Of a stretch of 64,000 nucleotides of DNA, positions 49,278 through 60,275 are shown piece by piece. The translations under genes and the position numbers were made by a program. This stretch comes from Carallia brachiata (lineage: Eukaryota; Streptophyta; Magnoliopsida; Malpighiales; Rhizophoraceae), in NCBI GenBank assembly GCA_021464245.1, contig JADCRB010000118.1, forward strand, positions 3,784,056 through 3,848,055, read 5' to 3'. The notes beneath the pieces were generated by a model, which did no database searches, was not told the origin of the DNA, and saw only the letters and a list, made by a program, of their open reading frames with translations. Numbering within the stretch: the first letter of the stretch is position 1; the number at the start of each line of letters is the position of its first letter.

Positions 49278-49790
49278 ATGAGATCTCCGCCTCCTCCGCC
49301 GCCACCTCCTTTGGGAAACCATTCTTTGGCATTTGTCGAAATTTTGCTCGGATGCTTTATGGGGATAATTGTGCTAGTAATACTACTAGGTCAGTGTTTT
49401 CGTTATTTTTGTTTATTCATAAGATCACAACATCCAGCAATCTCGCCGCAGGCGGCGGCAGCTGCAGTTGCAGATGGAGGCCAAACGCGGCTGCTGAGGT
49501 TCAGAAAACTATACATAGCATTATCAGGACCGGTCGTTGAATACAAAGGCCAGGAGACAGCGAAAGAAAGGAAGAACTATCGGAGTGATTGTGCTATTTG
49601 CTTGGAGGATTTCAAGAATGGAGATGCATGTAGGATTCTTTACAAGTGCAATCATATGTACCATTTGGATTGCATAGATCCTTGGCTTATGAAAGACAGA
49701 CATTGCCCTCTTTGTCGTGGTTCTGTCCGTGGATCCATTCGGGGCGCGGCAAGTTCCAACGATGTTCAGATTCGTCAGAACGAGGTTTAG
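49278..49790 (+). CDS. RING-H2 finger protein, ATL-like (copy 3)
   Basis: Predicted membrane-anchored E3 ubiquitin ligase, 170 residues, intronless. Order: a Pro-rich start ([13 protein letters not shown]), a membrane segment at about 17-39 (LAFVEILLGCFMGIIVLVIL), an Ala-rich linker, the motif LYIALSGPVVEYKGQ (78-92), and RING-H2 with ligands C105, C108, C124, H126, H129, C132, C143, C146. The RING core CNHMYHLDCIDPWL is very close to copy 1 (CNHMYHLACIDQWL), as is the IAL-PVVxYK motif, so these two look like a tandem pair. The C-terminal tail is short and Arg/Ser-rich. The frame is intact. Substrate and function are not deducible. Confidence 0.88.
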   Translation: MRSPPPPPPPPLGNHSLAFVEILLGCFMGIIVLVILLGQCFRYFCLFIRSQHPAISPQAAAAAVADGGQTRLLRFRKLYIALSGPVVEYKGQETAKERKNYRSDCAICLEDFKNGDACRILYKCNHMYHLDCIDPWLMKDRHCPLCRGSVRGSIRGAASSNDVQIRQNEV

Positions 49791-52027
49791 AGATGGTTCA
49801 TAATTATGTTTTCCAACAAAATAGAAAACCAAGATGGGATCTTAGAGTTTAAGTGTGAAGAAGTTGGATCGTTATTAGGATAAGCGAAAGTTTAGCACCA
49901 CTATTCGATGCTTATTGCTAAACCACGACCAACTGTATTAATTATGTTTTTCTTTTTCTTGTTTGGCTTGTTGGGATTTCAATTTTGAGAATACATATCA
50001 ATTGTATTGGATACAGAAGTGAATGTTGAACCGAGAATTTTTATTACATATTTTGTGATGGTAATTACGGGTTTGATTATTGCAACTGTGTTTTTTATCT
50101 GCTTGAAACATTTAGCAAATGAATGATACAAAAATTGAGTACGTAGAAATGAGTAATTTGTTTTTTTTTTTTTTTTCTGTGCTTTGGCTTGAACTTGCCT
50201 GACTAGCACTTGATAATTGAAAACAAAGAAGTGAACATTTGAAGATTGTTCACTGTCAGGCAAATCAAGTTTTGATCAAAAGGGAAACGGCCAGAGACGC
50301 AAAGCGTTAAGAGAAGTGAGCATCTGAGTTTAGGAACCATGGAAATTTTTTAAATTGTTGGTCCGGGTCCCATTTGCCATCAGTGTCCAATTCGTGATTC
50401 TCAATCTAAAGGAATTGCATTAAAGATTATTCACTGTAAGGGACCAAATGCCTGTTCTAGCATTTTGTACTCTACAAGACATTCCCAGTCATACCGCAGA
50501 TTACAGAGATTTTATTTTTTTACAATTTTGTTTAAATTTTTTGAAACGAAAAAGCACAGATGATAACTCATAATCTTCTCAAAGAAAAATATGATCATAC
50601 CAACTTTAAATTTAATTTTATCACTTAATTTTTATTAGCTTCTAACCCGTTATATGACCATACCAACTTTCAATTTAATTTTATCACTTGATTTTTATTA
50701 GCTTCTAACCCGTTATCTCTTACTCGATTTCAAAGCTTTTAACTTCAACAACCCACTGTGTAGGGAACCTTTTTTAGTCAAAGTGGTGGAGATTTTTTTT
50801 TTTTTCGGTCAAAATGAATGGCCAAAGCCTATATTAACGTTGCTTAGTTGACATCACAAGCCCCCATAGGGCCATGGGACCCGTCCCTCTCCTGCTGAAG
50901 CAAAGGCATTACCAGCTCTTGTGGAAGAGGAGAACATGCGAAGTCCCCTGCGCTGGTGGAGAAAATTTTTTTTGTGGTCCCACCGCTCCGCCGTTACCGG
51001 CTCATGTGATTTTTTTTTTTTTTTTTTGTGAAAGATTTTGTTTTACGAGAATTTTTTTTTATTAGTTTTTCATCCCCATAAATTTTAACCTTATTTTTTC
51101 AGAATTTGAAGTTAAAACCTCTAAAAGAAAGTTTTTGATTCTATATTTGCGTAATAGGCCCAGCTAGATCCAAATTTTGTTAAACTAATTACGTAGCCCT
51201 TTTATGGCCCAGTCCAAGACCCGCGCATCGCGTAAAGTCTAATTTTAGTGTTTTTTTTTTTGGCCTTGCATAGAAGTAATATCATTTTCATCAACAAAAC
51301 TTACTAAAAAATCACATCAAATGGGAGACGTGTTAAGCTTAATTAGTGTTTAAATAATATGTCTTTTTCTTAATTAAATAGAGACGCAAAATAAGGTCAA
51401 TTCTTACCTGCAAGTACAATGATTAATATATCTACAATATTTCTTTTTTACTTGTTTCTGAAAAAAAAACACAAACAAATCACATCAAATACGAAAATAA
51501 CTAATCTAATTTTAACACACGCACTTGTGAAGCATGGTATTAGCATTGCTCTACATTATGTGAGATGACCCACGATAATGGCAAACGAGCTTTAACGATA
51601 TAACATTAGAATTGCTACAAAAAGTACATAATGCTACATTACATCAAAACAACTCCGCAGGTAAATTCATGAAGTAAGAGGGACTAAATCGTTGTCAAAG
51701 GCAAATATTACAGCAAATATTAACACACCCAGTTCACCTAGCCATTCTCAATCATGAACCCGTCTAAATTTAAGCCTCTTTTAAAAAACCCCTTAAATTA
51801 AAAAAGCAGATAGTTGTACGAAAATCATACTAGAAGAAGACACAACAAGGATGTCTTTGGAGGTAAAGAACAATCTTTCCTGACGCTGCAGCCACCGACT
51901 TTTTCTCCAACTTTAGTCCATCATAAGGATAATTGCACTCTTCATAGCCTGCCACCAAATACAACAGTAGGGCGAGTTTTACATTTTTTATATTTCAATA
52001 CATAATTACAATTAACGAAAATAATTA
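49791..52027. other. Intergenic DNA and glucanase 3' flank
   Basis: It contains a 63-base tandem duplication at 50590-50715 and poly-T tracts. The last 100-200 bases before 52028 are probably the 3' UTR of the minus-strand glucanase gene. No other gene was recognised. Confidence 0.5.
50590..50715. repeat. 63-base tandem duplication
   Basis: Two adjacent copies containing CATACCAACTTT(A/C)AATTT and TTTTTATTAGCTTCTAACCC, with only three or four differences, starting near 50590 and 50653. Confidence 0.9.
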
Positions 52028-54090
52028 TTAACCAGTAAGCAACCGCATACTTGGGTCGGTAGAAGTGATCACTCCAGTGTGGTCGAAATCACAGTTGAAG
52101 TCGTGGCGGCCGAATGCCTGAAAATACGCATTCATCGCATACGATGCATGTGCCCTCACCGTATTCGGATTGAAACAGGCCCCACCTTCTTGTATGGGCC
52201 CACAGTCCACTCCGGTGCTGCACACGTAGTCCATGTTCTTCTGTAACGCTTCGTCACTAGCGTCCGCTTTCGGCACACACCACTTCCTGCTCGGATTCGA
52301 GGCTGGCCCCGGCCCTCCAGTACCTGATGTGGGACCCTGGGCCTGCACAGTTGATAAAATGGACGGTCATGACCTCCGCTAATTAAATATCCAGATGAGC
52401 TATATTACACAACATCATTTTAAAAAAATTAACTAATAACGGACGTGAAGACTTAGTTCATTTACCGACATTTAAAATATCAATTTATATTTTTTCTTTA
52501 AATTCAACCTACGATGAATAAACTTAAAAGGGGCACGCAAAAACTCGGTTCATCTAACGGTGTTTTAATACATTAATTTGTCTTTTTTCTTAAATTCAAC
52601 CGAATCAACTTGTTCTTCATTAAAATTAAGCTACTTACGATTTATAATCGTTGGCCTAACAGCTCATTAAGAATAACTTTTCAGGCCGGTAGAAGATGGA
52701 GAACAGCTATTTTAAGGCAGCACAAAAATAATGTGACGAAAATGCCACTGGAAAATTTCAAGCATTAGACACATGAATGAGTAAATAAACAATTACAAGG
52801 AGCACAGTTTGGTCATTTAACAGGTGCCCACGACTAACAAGTGTCAGAGCTTGGAGACATGAACGTGGGAAAATATGATATTTCTAATCTCCACGAACTC
52901 CGAGGTTTCAACGGGACAAAAACAAATCAACCGTATGATTTGTCGGTAGATACAAACAACATGTCGTACGACACCGAAACAAGTAAAGAGTTCGGGAGCC
53001 AGTGAAGTAAATGTACCTGTTTGTTTCGCAAAATACCGACATCGTAAACCGGGTTCATATCGGGCTTGAACAACCCGAAATTCCGCTCCGAGACGTAGGG
53101 TTTAAGATCCTCGTTGAACAAGGAGAAAATGTAAGTCTCGAAAGTTCTGTTGGGCATCAACGGCGTCCCTTTCCCGGAGTTCACGTGCTTGACGAGGTTC
53201 CCATTGTACGATAGCGCATTCTCCAAGCTCACGCCCGGTTGGTTCGGGTCACCAGCCGACGGCCAACCCGTTTCCGCCACTAAAATGTCCACGTCGCCGT
53301 ACCCCAACCTCTTCATCGCCGAGTAGACGGCGTCGAGCTGCGCATCGAACATGTTGGTGTAATTCTTCCCCGTGGCCGCGTCGAAAACGCCGGCGTTTGG
53401 CTTGAACAAGGCGTAGTCGAGAGTCTCCGGCCGGAACCCGAAGTACGGGTACGGATTCACCATGAAAGGGGACTTGGTCTGCCGGTGAAACTCGAGAATC
53501 GGAGCGAAGATTCTCTGGTCGTACCCTTTTCGAAACCGACCGGAGCTGGGTGGCTCGGAGGAGGACAAAATGCCCAAGGAGTGAGGGGTGGAAACTCCGA
53601 TTTCTGTGATATTTGCAAGCTCAAGCGCTGATTTCAGAGCTTTCATGGCCGGCAAAGTGTGCGCTATCAGAAACTTGTCGGAAGTGGCGAGGATCTCGTT
53701 GCCGACGGCTATGTACTTGATGGTTGTCTTGGGGTGAAAGGGTAAAATGTTGGTGGAAATCCATGACTGAGCGGCGGGGAGTTTCGCGAGGGAGGGGATG
53801 TCGCCGTTGCCGACAGTGACGGTGACGGAGATTCCGGTGTTGGCGAAGGCGCGGAGGATGTCGGGGTTGGCGTCGAAGATCTTGATTCTGTCGATGGTGG
53901 TCTGTGTCTTGAGAAAGTTGGCAACTTGGGATGGTGGAGGGAGGTTGTCGGCCACCGTTCCGTAGTTTACGCCGATGGAATAGGCGGCGGCGGCGGAGGA
54001 GGAGGAGGAAGGGAGGAGGAGATGGAGAGTGAAGAAGTGGAGGAGCAGTGAAGAGAGAATAGCTTGTGGAGTTGGAAAGGGTTTTGCCAT
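52028..54090 (-). CDS. Beta-1,3-glucanase, GH17 plus X8 domain, secreted
   Basis: Predicted glucan endo-1,3-beta-glucosidase acting on callose in the cell wall or at plasmodesmata. Exons are 54090-53017 (358 codons) and 52342-52028 (104 codons plus stop), with one phase-0 GT-AG intron just before the linker. The 462 residues contain: a signal peptide (about 1-36, Leu/Ser/Ala-rich), GH17 from [17 protein letters not shown], the acid/base Glu in AVGNEIL (E132), the nucleophile in [11 protein letters not shown] (E273), a Gly/Pro linker, and an X8 (CBM43) module from [15 protein letters not shown]8 normally has six Cys. Five are present (380, 399, 405, 414, 442), and the frame ends DPSMRLLTG without the sixth. 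No GPI tail is visible. ATG 54090 is the first that gives a signal peptide. The last residues may be affected by an indel. Confidence 0.93.
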
Positions 54091-55604
54091 TTTGTAGATA
54101 GAAACCAAAGTGAAGAGACAGCCAGTCCCAATATGTGGAAGCAACGAGAAGCTTTGGGATGGAAAACGAGTTGTGAGAACCAAGAGGGCTTAAAAGCACC
54201 TAATCTATTAAGATTTTTTCTTTTTAGAAATTAAAATTTTCTATCAAAATTTTCTTTGTAATTTTAGAAAAATTTATAAAATTTGATTATTGTGAAATTC
54301 AAAGACTCATCATAGTTATTTATTTTTTTGAAAATTTCAGATTATAATTTTAGAAGTTTATAATATACAATTTTTTTTTGCTGTAATACATTTGGAATAT
54401 ATGGATTTTTAGAAACTTCATCGTAAAGAAAATTGGTCATGATAAATTAAAAAAAAAATCTTATAATATCTGAATTTTATAAAATTTTTATAATTAAAAA
54501 TGAACTTTAAGATCTTGTCGATTCTAATAAAGAATTTTAATTTTCAAAATTAGAAATACAAGAGTTTTACAAGTGCTGCTTAGTATAAATTTTTAATTTA
54601 ACTCTTTTTTTAATATAATATATTTATACTCTTACATGTATAATAAGTGGGGCTTAATTAAAATAAAAAATAAAAAAATAAATTTATATAATATAAGATT
54701 TTAAAATAAGTTCTATTTATTAAAAAATAAGTAAAATTGATAAACACTCTGTTTATTTTGTTAGAAAAGGAAAGTAAAGCAAAACATTAGAAAGAAAATA
54801 AGAATTTATTTACTTTACTATTATTTTTTTAACTTATTTTTGATTTGTTTAAATAATTTTTTTATAATTTTTTTAGTTTTTTTTATTTTTTTATACATTT
54901 TTCATCGATCTAAATTACTTTTTTTTTGTATTTTTTTTACAATTTCCTTTCTTATCGTTAGGATGTAAAATAGAAACACAAGAATTGACATGAAAAAAAA
55001 TAAACTAAAAGCTTATGTAATTTTACCCAACCAAAATCATTTAATATTATATAATTTCAAATAAATAATAAAAAATAATAATATAATTTTATTTAATAAT
55101 ATTTTATAATTTATTATTATTATTTTTTTATGAACGTTAACTCTTCCAATAACAGATGTCACATTGTCCGTCTTTTAAATTGTAATCAAACTTTTTCCCG
55201 AAACAGAAGAAGACATGCGTGGCCCACTAATAGTTTTTTTTTTTTTTTAATATTTAACTTGGAATCAAGTTTGAGACTAGTTAATGTCAAATCCAACCCG
55301 ACCCGACTGGACCCAACAACCAGCACGGGGCCGCCGATCCCCTACCTGAAACCGGATTCGTCATCAAACCCACCACCGTCCAACTAACACCTTTCCTCCG
55401 GACGCAAAAACCTAATAAGACCAAAAAGAGTCAATCACTATGCGGAAGTGTCAGCCGCTGACCACCGCGGCGCCGGCGGCGGCTCCGACTAAAACGTTTT
55501 GATTGCTACCGGTATGGATAGCCGAGGGCTCCTTGTCGATGGCGGGAGCCTCAACAAGTGTAACAATGAAGGAAACTCATCAAGTTCTGATCTTGATCGC
55601 AAAA
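54091..55604. other. Divergent promoter region between glucanase and PPR genes
   Basis: The two genes are transcribed away from each other, so this 1.5 kb should hold both promoters. 54200-55130 is extremely AT-rich, with a possible decayed MITE (about 54745-55010). 55260-55500 is much more GC-rich and Pro-coding by chance. No gene was recognised. Confidence 0.5.
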
Positions 55605-57312
55605 ATGGCGAAATCCCCACCACTCAAAGCTCTCTCACTCTTCTACTCCTCAACACACCAGAAAATCCCCACACTCACCAATCTATATCCTTTATTTTGC
55701 ACCAACTCTTTCTCTCCAACATGCTGTCACACGCCCAATCCATCATCCTACAAATACTTTCCAATCGAATCTGCTCTCGTTTCTTCACGGTTTCATCTCT
55801 TCTCCAGCATTTGACTCAACCCCACTTGAGTACAAGCCCCAAAATTGCAACTTTTCTCTATGAATCAATAATCAATGCACATGTTCGATCTCGCTTGCCA
55901 GAGCAAGCTCTGACCTTTTTCAATCAAATGGTTGATAAAGGACTTTTTCCTAGCTCAAACACCTTTAATAACCTTTTGGGTTCTTTGATTAAATCAAGGC
56001 TTTTTGAGAAATCCTGGTTGGTTTTTCATGTTGCAAAGGAAAGGGTCAAACTTGATGTGTATAGTTTTGGAATAATGATTAAGGGTTGCTGTGAGGCTGG
56101 TGATTTGGATGGAGGTTTTCGGTTTTTGGTTCAATTGGAGGAGATGGGTCTTTTTCCTAATGTTGTTATATACACTACTTTGATTGATGGTTGTTGCAAG
56201 AATGGTGATATTGGAAGAGCAAAGTTATTGTTTGCTAAAATGAATGAGTTTGGTTTGGTCCCCAATCAGTATACTTACACAGTTTTGATAGATGGGTTCT
56301 TCAAGAAAGGACTTAAAAAAGATGGGTTTGAGTTGTATGAGAAGATGAAGATTAGTGGTGCGTTTCCTAATCTATATACTTACAATTGTCTGATTAATCA
56401 ACACTGTAAAGAAGGGAAAGTATGTAGAGCCTACGAATTGTTTGATGAAATGCGTAAGCAGGGCGTGGCATCTAACGTGGTAACATATAATACTTTGATT
56501 GGTGGGCTGTGTGGAGAGAAAAGAGTTCGGGAGGCTGACAAGTTGGTTCGTGCTATGAAGAAAGCCGGCATTAATCCAGATTTGGTCACATATAACACTC
56601 TAATAGATGGGTTTTGTACTGTCAGCAAGTTGGAAAAGGCATCAAGCTTATTGGATGAACTGAAGTCCAGTGGGCTCTCTCCATCTTTGGTGACTTATAA
56701 TGTTCTCATTGAAGGTTATTTTAATGCTGGGAATTTGGTGGCAGTTACTGATTTGGTAAGAGAGATGGAAGATAGAGGCATTTGTCCTTCTAAAGTGACT
56801 TATACAATTTTAGTTAATGGCTATGTTCGACTTGGAGACATGGAGAAAGCATTTCAATTGTGTTCCTCCATGGAGAAGGTCGGTCTGCTTCCTGATGTCT
56901 ATGTTTATGGTGTTTTACTACATGGCTTGTGCGTGCAAGGCAAGATGAATGAAGCCTCAAAACTGTTTAGATCAATGGGCAAAATGCAGATGGAACCCAC
57001 TGATGTGATATACAACACAATGATTCATGGGTACTGCAAAGAGGGTAGCTCTTACAGGGCATTGAGATTGCTTCAAGAAATGGACAAAAAGGGATTGGTT
57101 CCAAACATTGCTAGCTATAGTTCTACCATTGGAGTTCTGTGCAAGGATGGGAAGTTGCAAGAGGCTGAGCTTCTGTTAAGCCAGATGAAAGGTTTGGGAT
57201 TAGAACCATCGGTTTCTGTTTAAACATAATCTCTAAAGCCAAAAATGGCACAGAGTCAATGTCAGAGCATGATGGGTTGGAACTGGGAAAGAAAGAGGTA
57301 GTGGAGGTATAA
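55605..57312 (+). CDS. ABO8: P-class pentatricopeptide repeat protein, At4g11690/ABO8-like, two frameshifts
   Basis: P-class PPR proteins bind organellar RNA; Arabidopsis ABO8 (At4g11690) is mitochondrial and aids nad4 intron splicing. The gene is intronless. Thirteen 35-residue repeats can be read, for example IYTTLIDGCCKNGDIGRAKL, TYTVLIDGFFKKGLKKDGFE, TYNTLIDGFCTVSKLEKASS and IYNTMIHGYCKEGSSYRALR; several are nearly identical to At4g11690 as I remember it. The likely start is ATG 55605 (MAKSPPLKALSLFYSSTHQK). The frame then needs one extra A in the run at 55662-55665 to reach NPHTHQSISFILHQ and the repeats. A TAA at 57221 follows a TTT run. One more T would continue to LNIISKAKNG, matching the ABO8 tail, with a stop at 57310. 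Both indels lie in homopolymers. No E or DYW domain is present. Confidence 0.93.
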
Positions 57313-57804
57313 CATTACTGAGTTTGGTGAAACTGATTGCCCAAAGTTGTTAAAATAGAAGCATCAAGGGACTCCTGGAAGACGTGAGTACTGATCAAGC
57401 TTTTGTCACGCACTGTTAATTGATTTTTCTGCATTTAGTTTGATTCCATACTCTTTGCATCTCCTCTACACATAGACGTGGTTAAATTCTTTTAATTTTA
57501 GGGTCAAGCATGTATTATAGATTGACCAATTAAAAGAGCAACATTTTTGGCTCCTTTGACAGGTAAAAATGGTTGAGGGGAACTGCTGTGTACTGGCTAA
57601 AGAATTTTATTAAGGATGTCAGGTAGAATTGGATCTTCCTGAAAGAATGCAACGAAAGGCACTCTTCAGCACTGGATCAACTGATTAGGAGCTGGCATTT
57701 CATAAACATTGCCAGGAAATTACTAAAGGATGATTAGCAAATCTCACCATTGGTTAATTTACCTTTATCTGAAACCTCATTAGCATATCGACAGACGCAA
57801 ATAG

Positions 57805-58044
57805 ATGATAGCAAGCAAATGTGCTTGCTGTCCTTGTTCAAAAAATGTGGCCTATCCTTCTCTGAAAGTTGATCCTACAGGCAAGGAAGAGGTACGACCC
57901 TTCATCCATGAATTGAGACTGATGACTGTGGAATCACCGTTTTTCATGGCTTTTGTGACATTGCCAATTCTCTACCTTATAGGTCTGACCACATACCTAC
58001 CTTATGAGTGGGATGAGCTCGACCTTGTTCCTGAGCAAGCCTAA
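57805..58044 (+). CDS. Small hypothetical membrane protein, doubtful
   Basis: A 79-codon frame from an ATG: a Cys-rich start (CACCPCSKN), a charged middle, then a hydrophobic segment FFMAFVTLPILYLIGLTTYL, and an acidic end. It resembles no family I know and lies about 500 bases past the PPR gene, so it could be part of a long 3' UTR. Base composition is less AT-rich than the DNA around it, which is the only reason it is listed. Confidence 0.2.
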   Translation: MIASKCACCPCSKNVAYPSLKVDPTGKEEVRPFIHELRLMTVESPFFMAFVTLPILYLIGLTTYLPYEWDELDLVPEQA

Positions 58045-58361
58045 AAGAGTAGGCACCAAGCATTCTGCTCCAAACAACCTTGAAGAAAATGCTTATAGTT
58101 TTTCTCCTACCTTTTCACTTGGACAGTCATTGGTTTTCCATTCTAAGCGGCTTTCACTTGTGCAGTAACGAATTTTGTTCCACCATGATTTGCTGTATGA
58201 TTGTAGAATCACTTTCGGAATGCCCCAGTTGTCACCATGCCAAATAAGAGAGGCCTGCTGATCTTTGTGCTTTGTCCGATGAACCTGCGACTAATACGTG
58301 GATGTGGTGATCATCAGTGTTTTTTTTTTTTTCTTCTTTTTGAACAATTATCATTAATGTT

Positions 58362-58862
58362 GGGAATACGTATAATTTCAGTTTTAAACTCTTTAATTTT
58401 TTTTTTATATTTGAGTCATAAACTTTTTTAATATTTTATTTGAGTTTTAAACTTTTTGATTTTTTATTAAATTAATCATTTAGTTTACAAAAAATAATCA
58501 ATCCATTAATAAATGATTTTAATTTAATAAAAATTATTTAAAAAAAATTAAATATGTAAATTAAATATTTATTTCATCAATAAAATATGCACATTAAATA
58601 TTATTTTAATCAATAAATATACGAATTAAATAAGTAATATGCATATTTTTTAATAAAAAAATATTCAATTTATATATTTAATTTTTCTAAATAATTTTTA
58701 TAAAATTAAAATTAGTTTTTAATAAATTGATTATTTTTTATCAACAGAGATACTGATTTAATAAAAAATTAAAAAATTAAAAACTTAAATAAAATATTTA
58801 AAAAGTTTAAAATTTAAACGTAAGAAAATTTAAAAATTTAGGATTTAAAGTATGTATATCTT
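58362..58862. mobile_element. Long-TIR MITE-like element (family C)
   Basis: The left arm (58362 to about 58565) pairs with the reversed right arm (about 58660-58862). Blocks such as ATTTTATTTGAGTTTTAAAC / ATTTTATTTAAGTTTTTAAT and AAAAAATAATCAATCCATTA / AAAAAATAATCAATTTATTA align for nearly 200 bases. No coding capacity. The outer TATGTATA ends recall the element at 43642-44141. Confidence 0.7.
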
Positions 58863-59318
58863 TGTTATGGTTGGTTCCTTTTTCACCACCATATTTACCG
58901 TGAGTGAAATAAAGGCCACTGCATACTGGGATTGGATAACTTTGGCGTATTGAATTTGCCCAAGTTTTGGGCCTAAACTATTTTGGGTGTGGGTTAAGAA
59001 TTGAACTTTAGATTTAAAATTGAGAGTTCGAGTTATAACTCTATTACTGGACTTATGTCTAATGGCATTTAGGATCAAACTTTAGTGGTTGTTTAACGTA
59101 ATGGATTAAATGGTATTCTCAAAGGTATACGGTTGTGATTTTCTTCATTTATGGAGGTACTATAATTGGGTTCGTTCGCTGTTATGTCAAAATGCACAAT
59201 TAATTTTGAACTTCCAATTGTAATGTACTCGCATCTTCAGGGTGCTCAACTTACAAACAAACAAATTGTATTACGTATCCCTCACGAGTCTGCAAGGGGC
59301 TGATGGAATTCTAATGGG

Positions 59319-59620
59319 GATATATCTATTTAACTTTTAAATTTTTATAAATTTTTAAAATTGAATTCTTAATATTTTAACTTTTTTAATTGAGTTTTAT
59401 GCTTATTAAATAGTTTACAATCGAGTTCTTTTATCAATTTGATAGTTAAAAATATATATGACTTAACGGATCTTAGGTTGCGTTTTTTACAGACAAACTG
59501 ACAGAATGACTCTACTGTAGAAATATGAAAGTTATAAGACTCAATTGAAAAAATTTAACAAGTTAGAATTCAATTATAAAAATTTATAAAAATTTATGAT
59601 TTAAAGGAGAGTTGTCACAT
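59319..59620. mobile_element. TIR element (family D, about 300 bases)
   Basis: The left arm AAATTTTTATAAATTTTTAA-AATTGAATTC pairs with the reversed right arm AAATTTTTATAAATTTTTAT-AATTGAATTC. Pairing continues through TTTTTNAATTGAGT. The arms are about 80 bases. No coding capacity. Confidence 0.65.
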
Positions 59621-60275
59621 ATTTTAATATTAATTTTTATTAGATTTACTTGTTTGTGCTCTATGCCTTAGATCCTCCTCCTCTCTTTAACAGTAAGTAG
59701 TTACGTAATTTCACTCAATGATATTTAATAGTATTTATGTTTTTACTTTTTTATGAATTAAATTGGCTCATATGACTTTATAATTATTTTAAAATTATTT
59801 AAATAAAAATATTGAGTTTTTTTCTTTACAAAAACTTGTTGTAAAGTTAATGGAATTAATGGTAAGTGTCACATGTAATTATTAGGTTTGGGCATAAATT
59901 TGGGTCAAAAGTGAAATCTCAAGGGATCTTAATTAAAATTAATACTTGAATTAGTTTTTAGATTTTGATTTTAATTAAACTGGTGGGTGGATGAAAACGA
60001 TTTAATTATGATTCGCCTTTTCAAAAATTCAAGTAAAATCCAAATTGAATCCATTAATTCTTAAATTTATGACATTTTGGTAAGGTAGATATCGTTTGAT
60101 GTATTTGTCAGGTGGACCCCAAGGAAATCAATTTAGGTTCATGCTTTTTTTTTTTTTTTTTTGGAACAAATTAAGTTCATGCTATTTTAATATTCAGAAA
60201 ATGAGTTCGTGCCATTTTGAATCTAACTTACACATCACCCGGTTTACGATTGGTCTGTAGGAAACGATTCGTTTC

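Larger units (their letters stand above)
57313..60275. other. Intergenic DNA between PPR and MBD genes
   Basis: It holds the PPR 3' flank, a doubtful small frame at 57805-58044, and two long-TIR elements (58362-58862 and 59319-59620). A poly-T tract lies near 60148-60162. Nothing else was recognised. Confidence 0.5.

Noticed and set aside
54745..55010. Possible MITE near the glucanase/PPR promoter region
   Set aside because: The left CTCTGTTTATTTTG end hints at the GTGTTTGGAT type, but no matching right end could be fixed, so it is not listed as a feature.
55499..55604. Upstream extension of the PPR frame (GMDSRGLLVDGG and onward)
   Set aside because: Non-conserved low-complexity sequence that is in frame only because of the A-run indel. 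ATG 55605 starts the conserved N-terminus.
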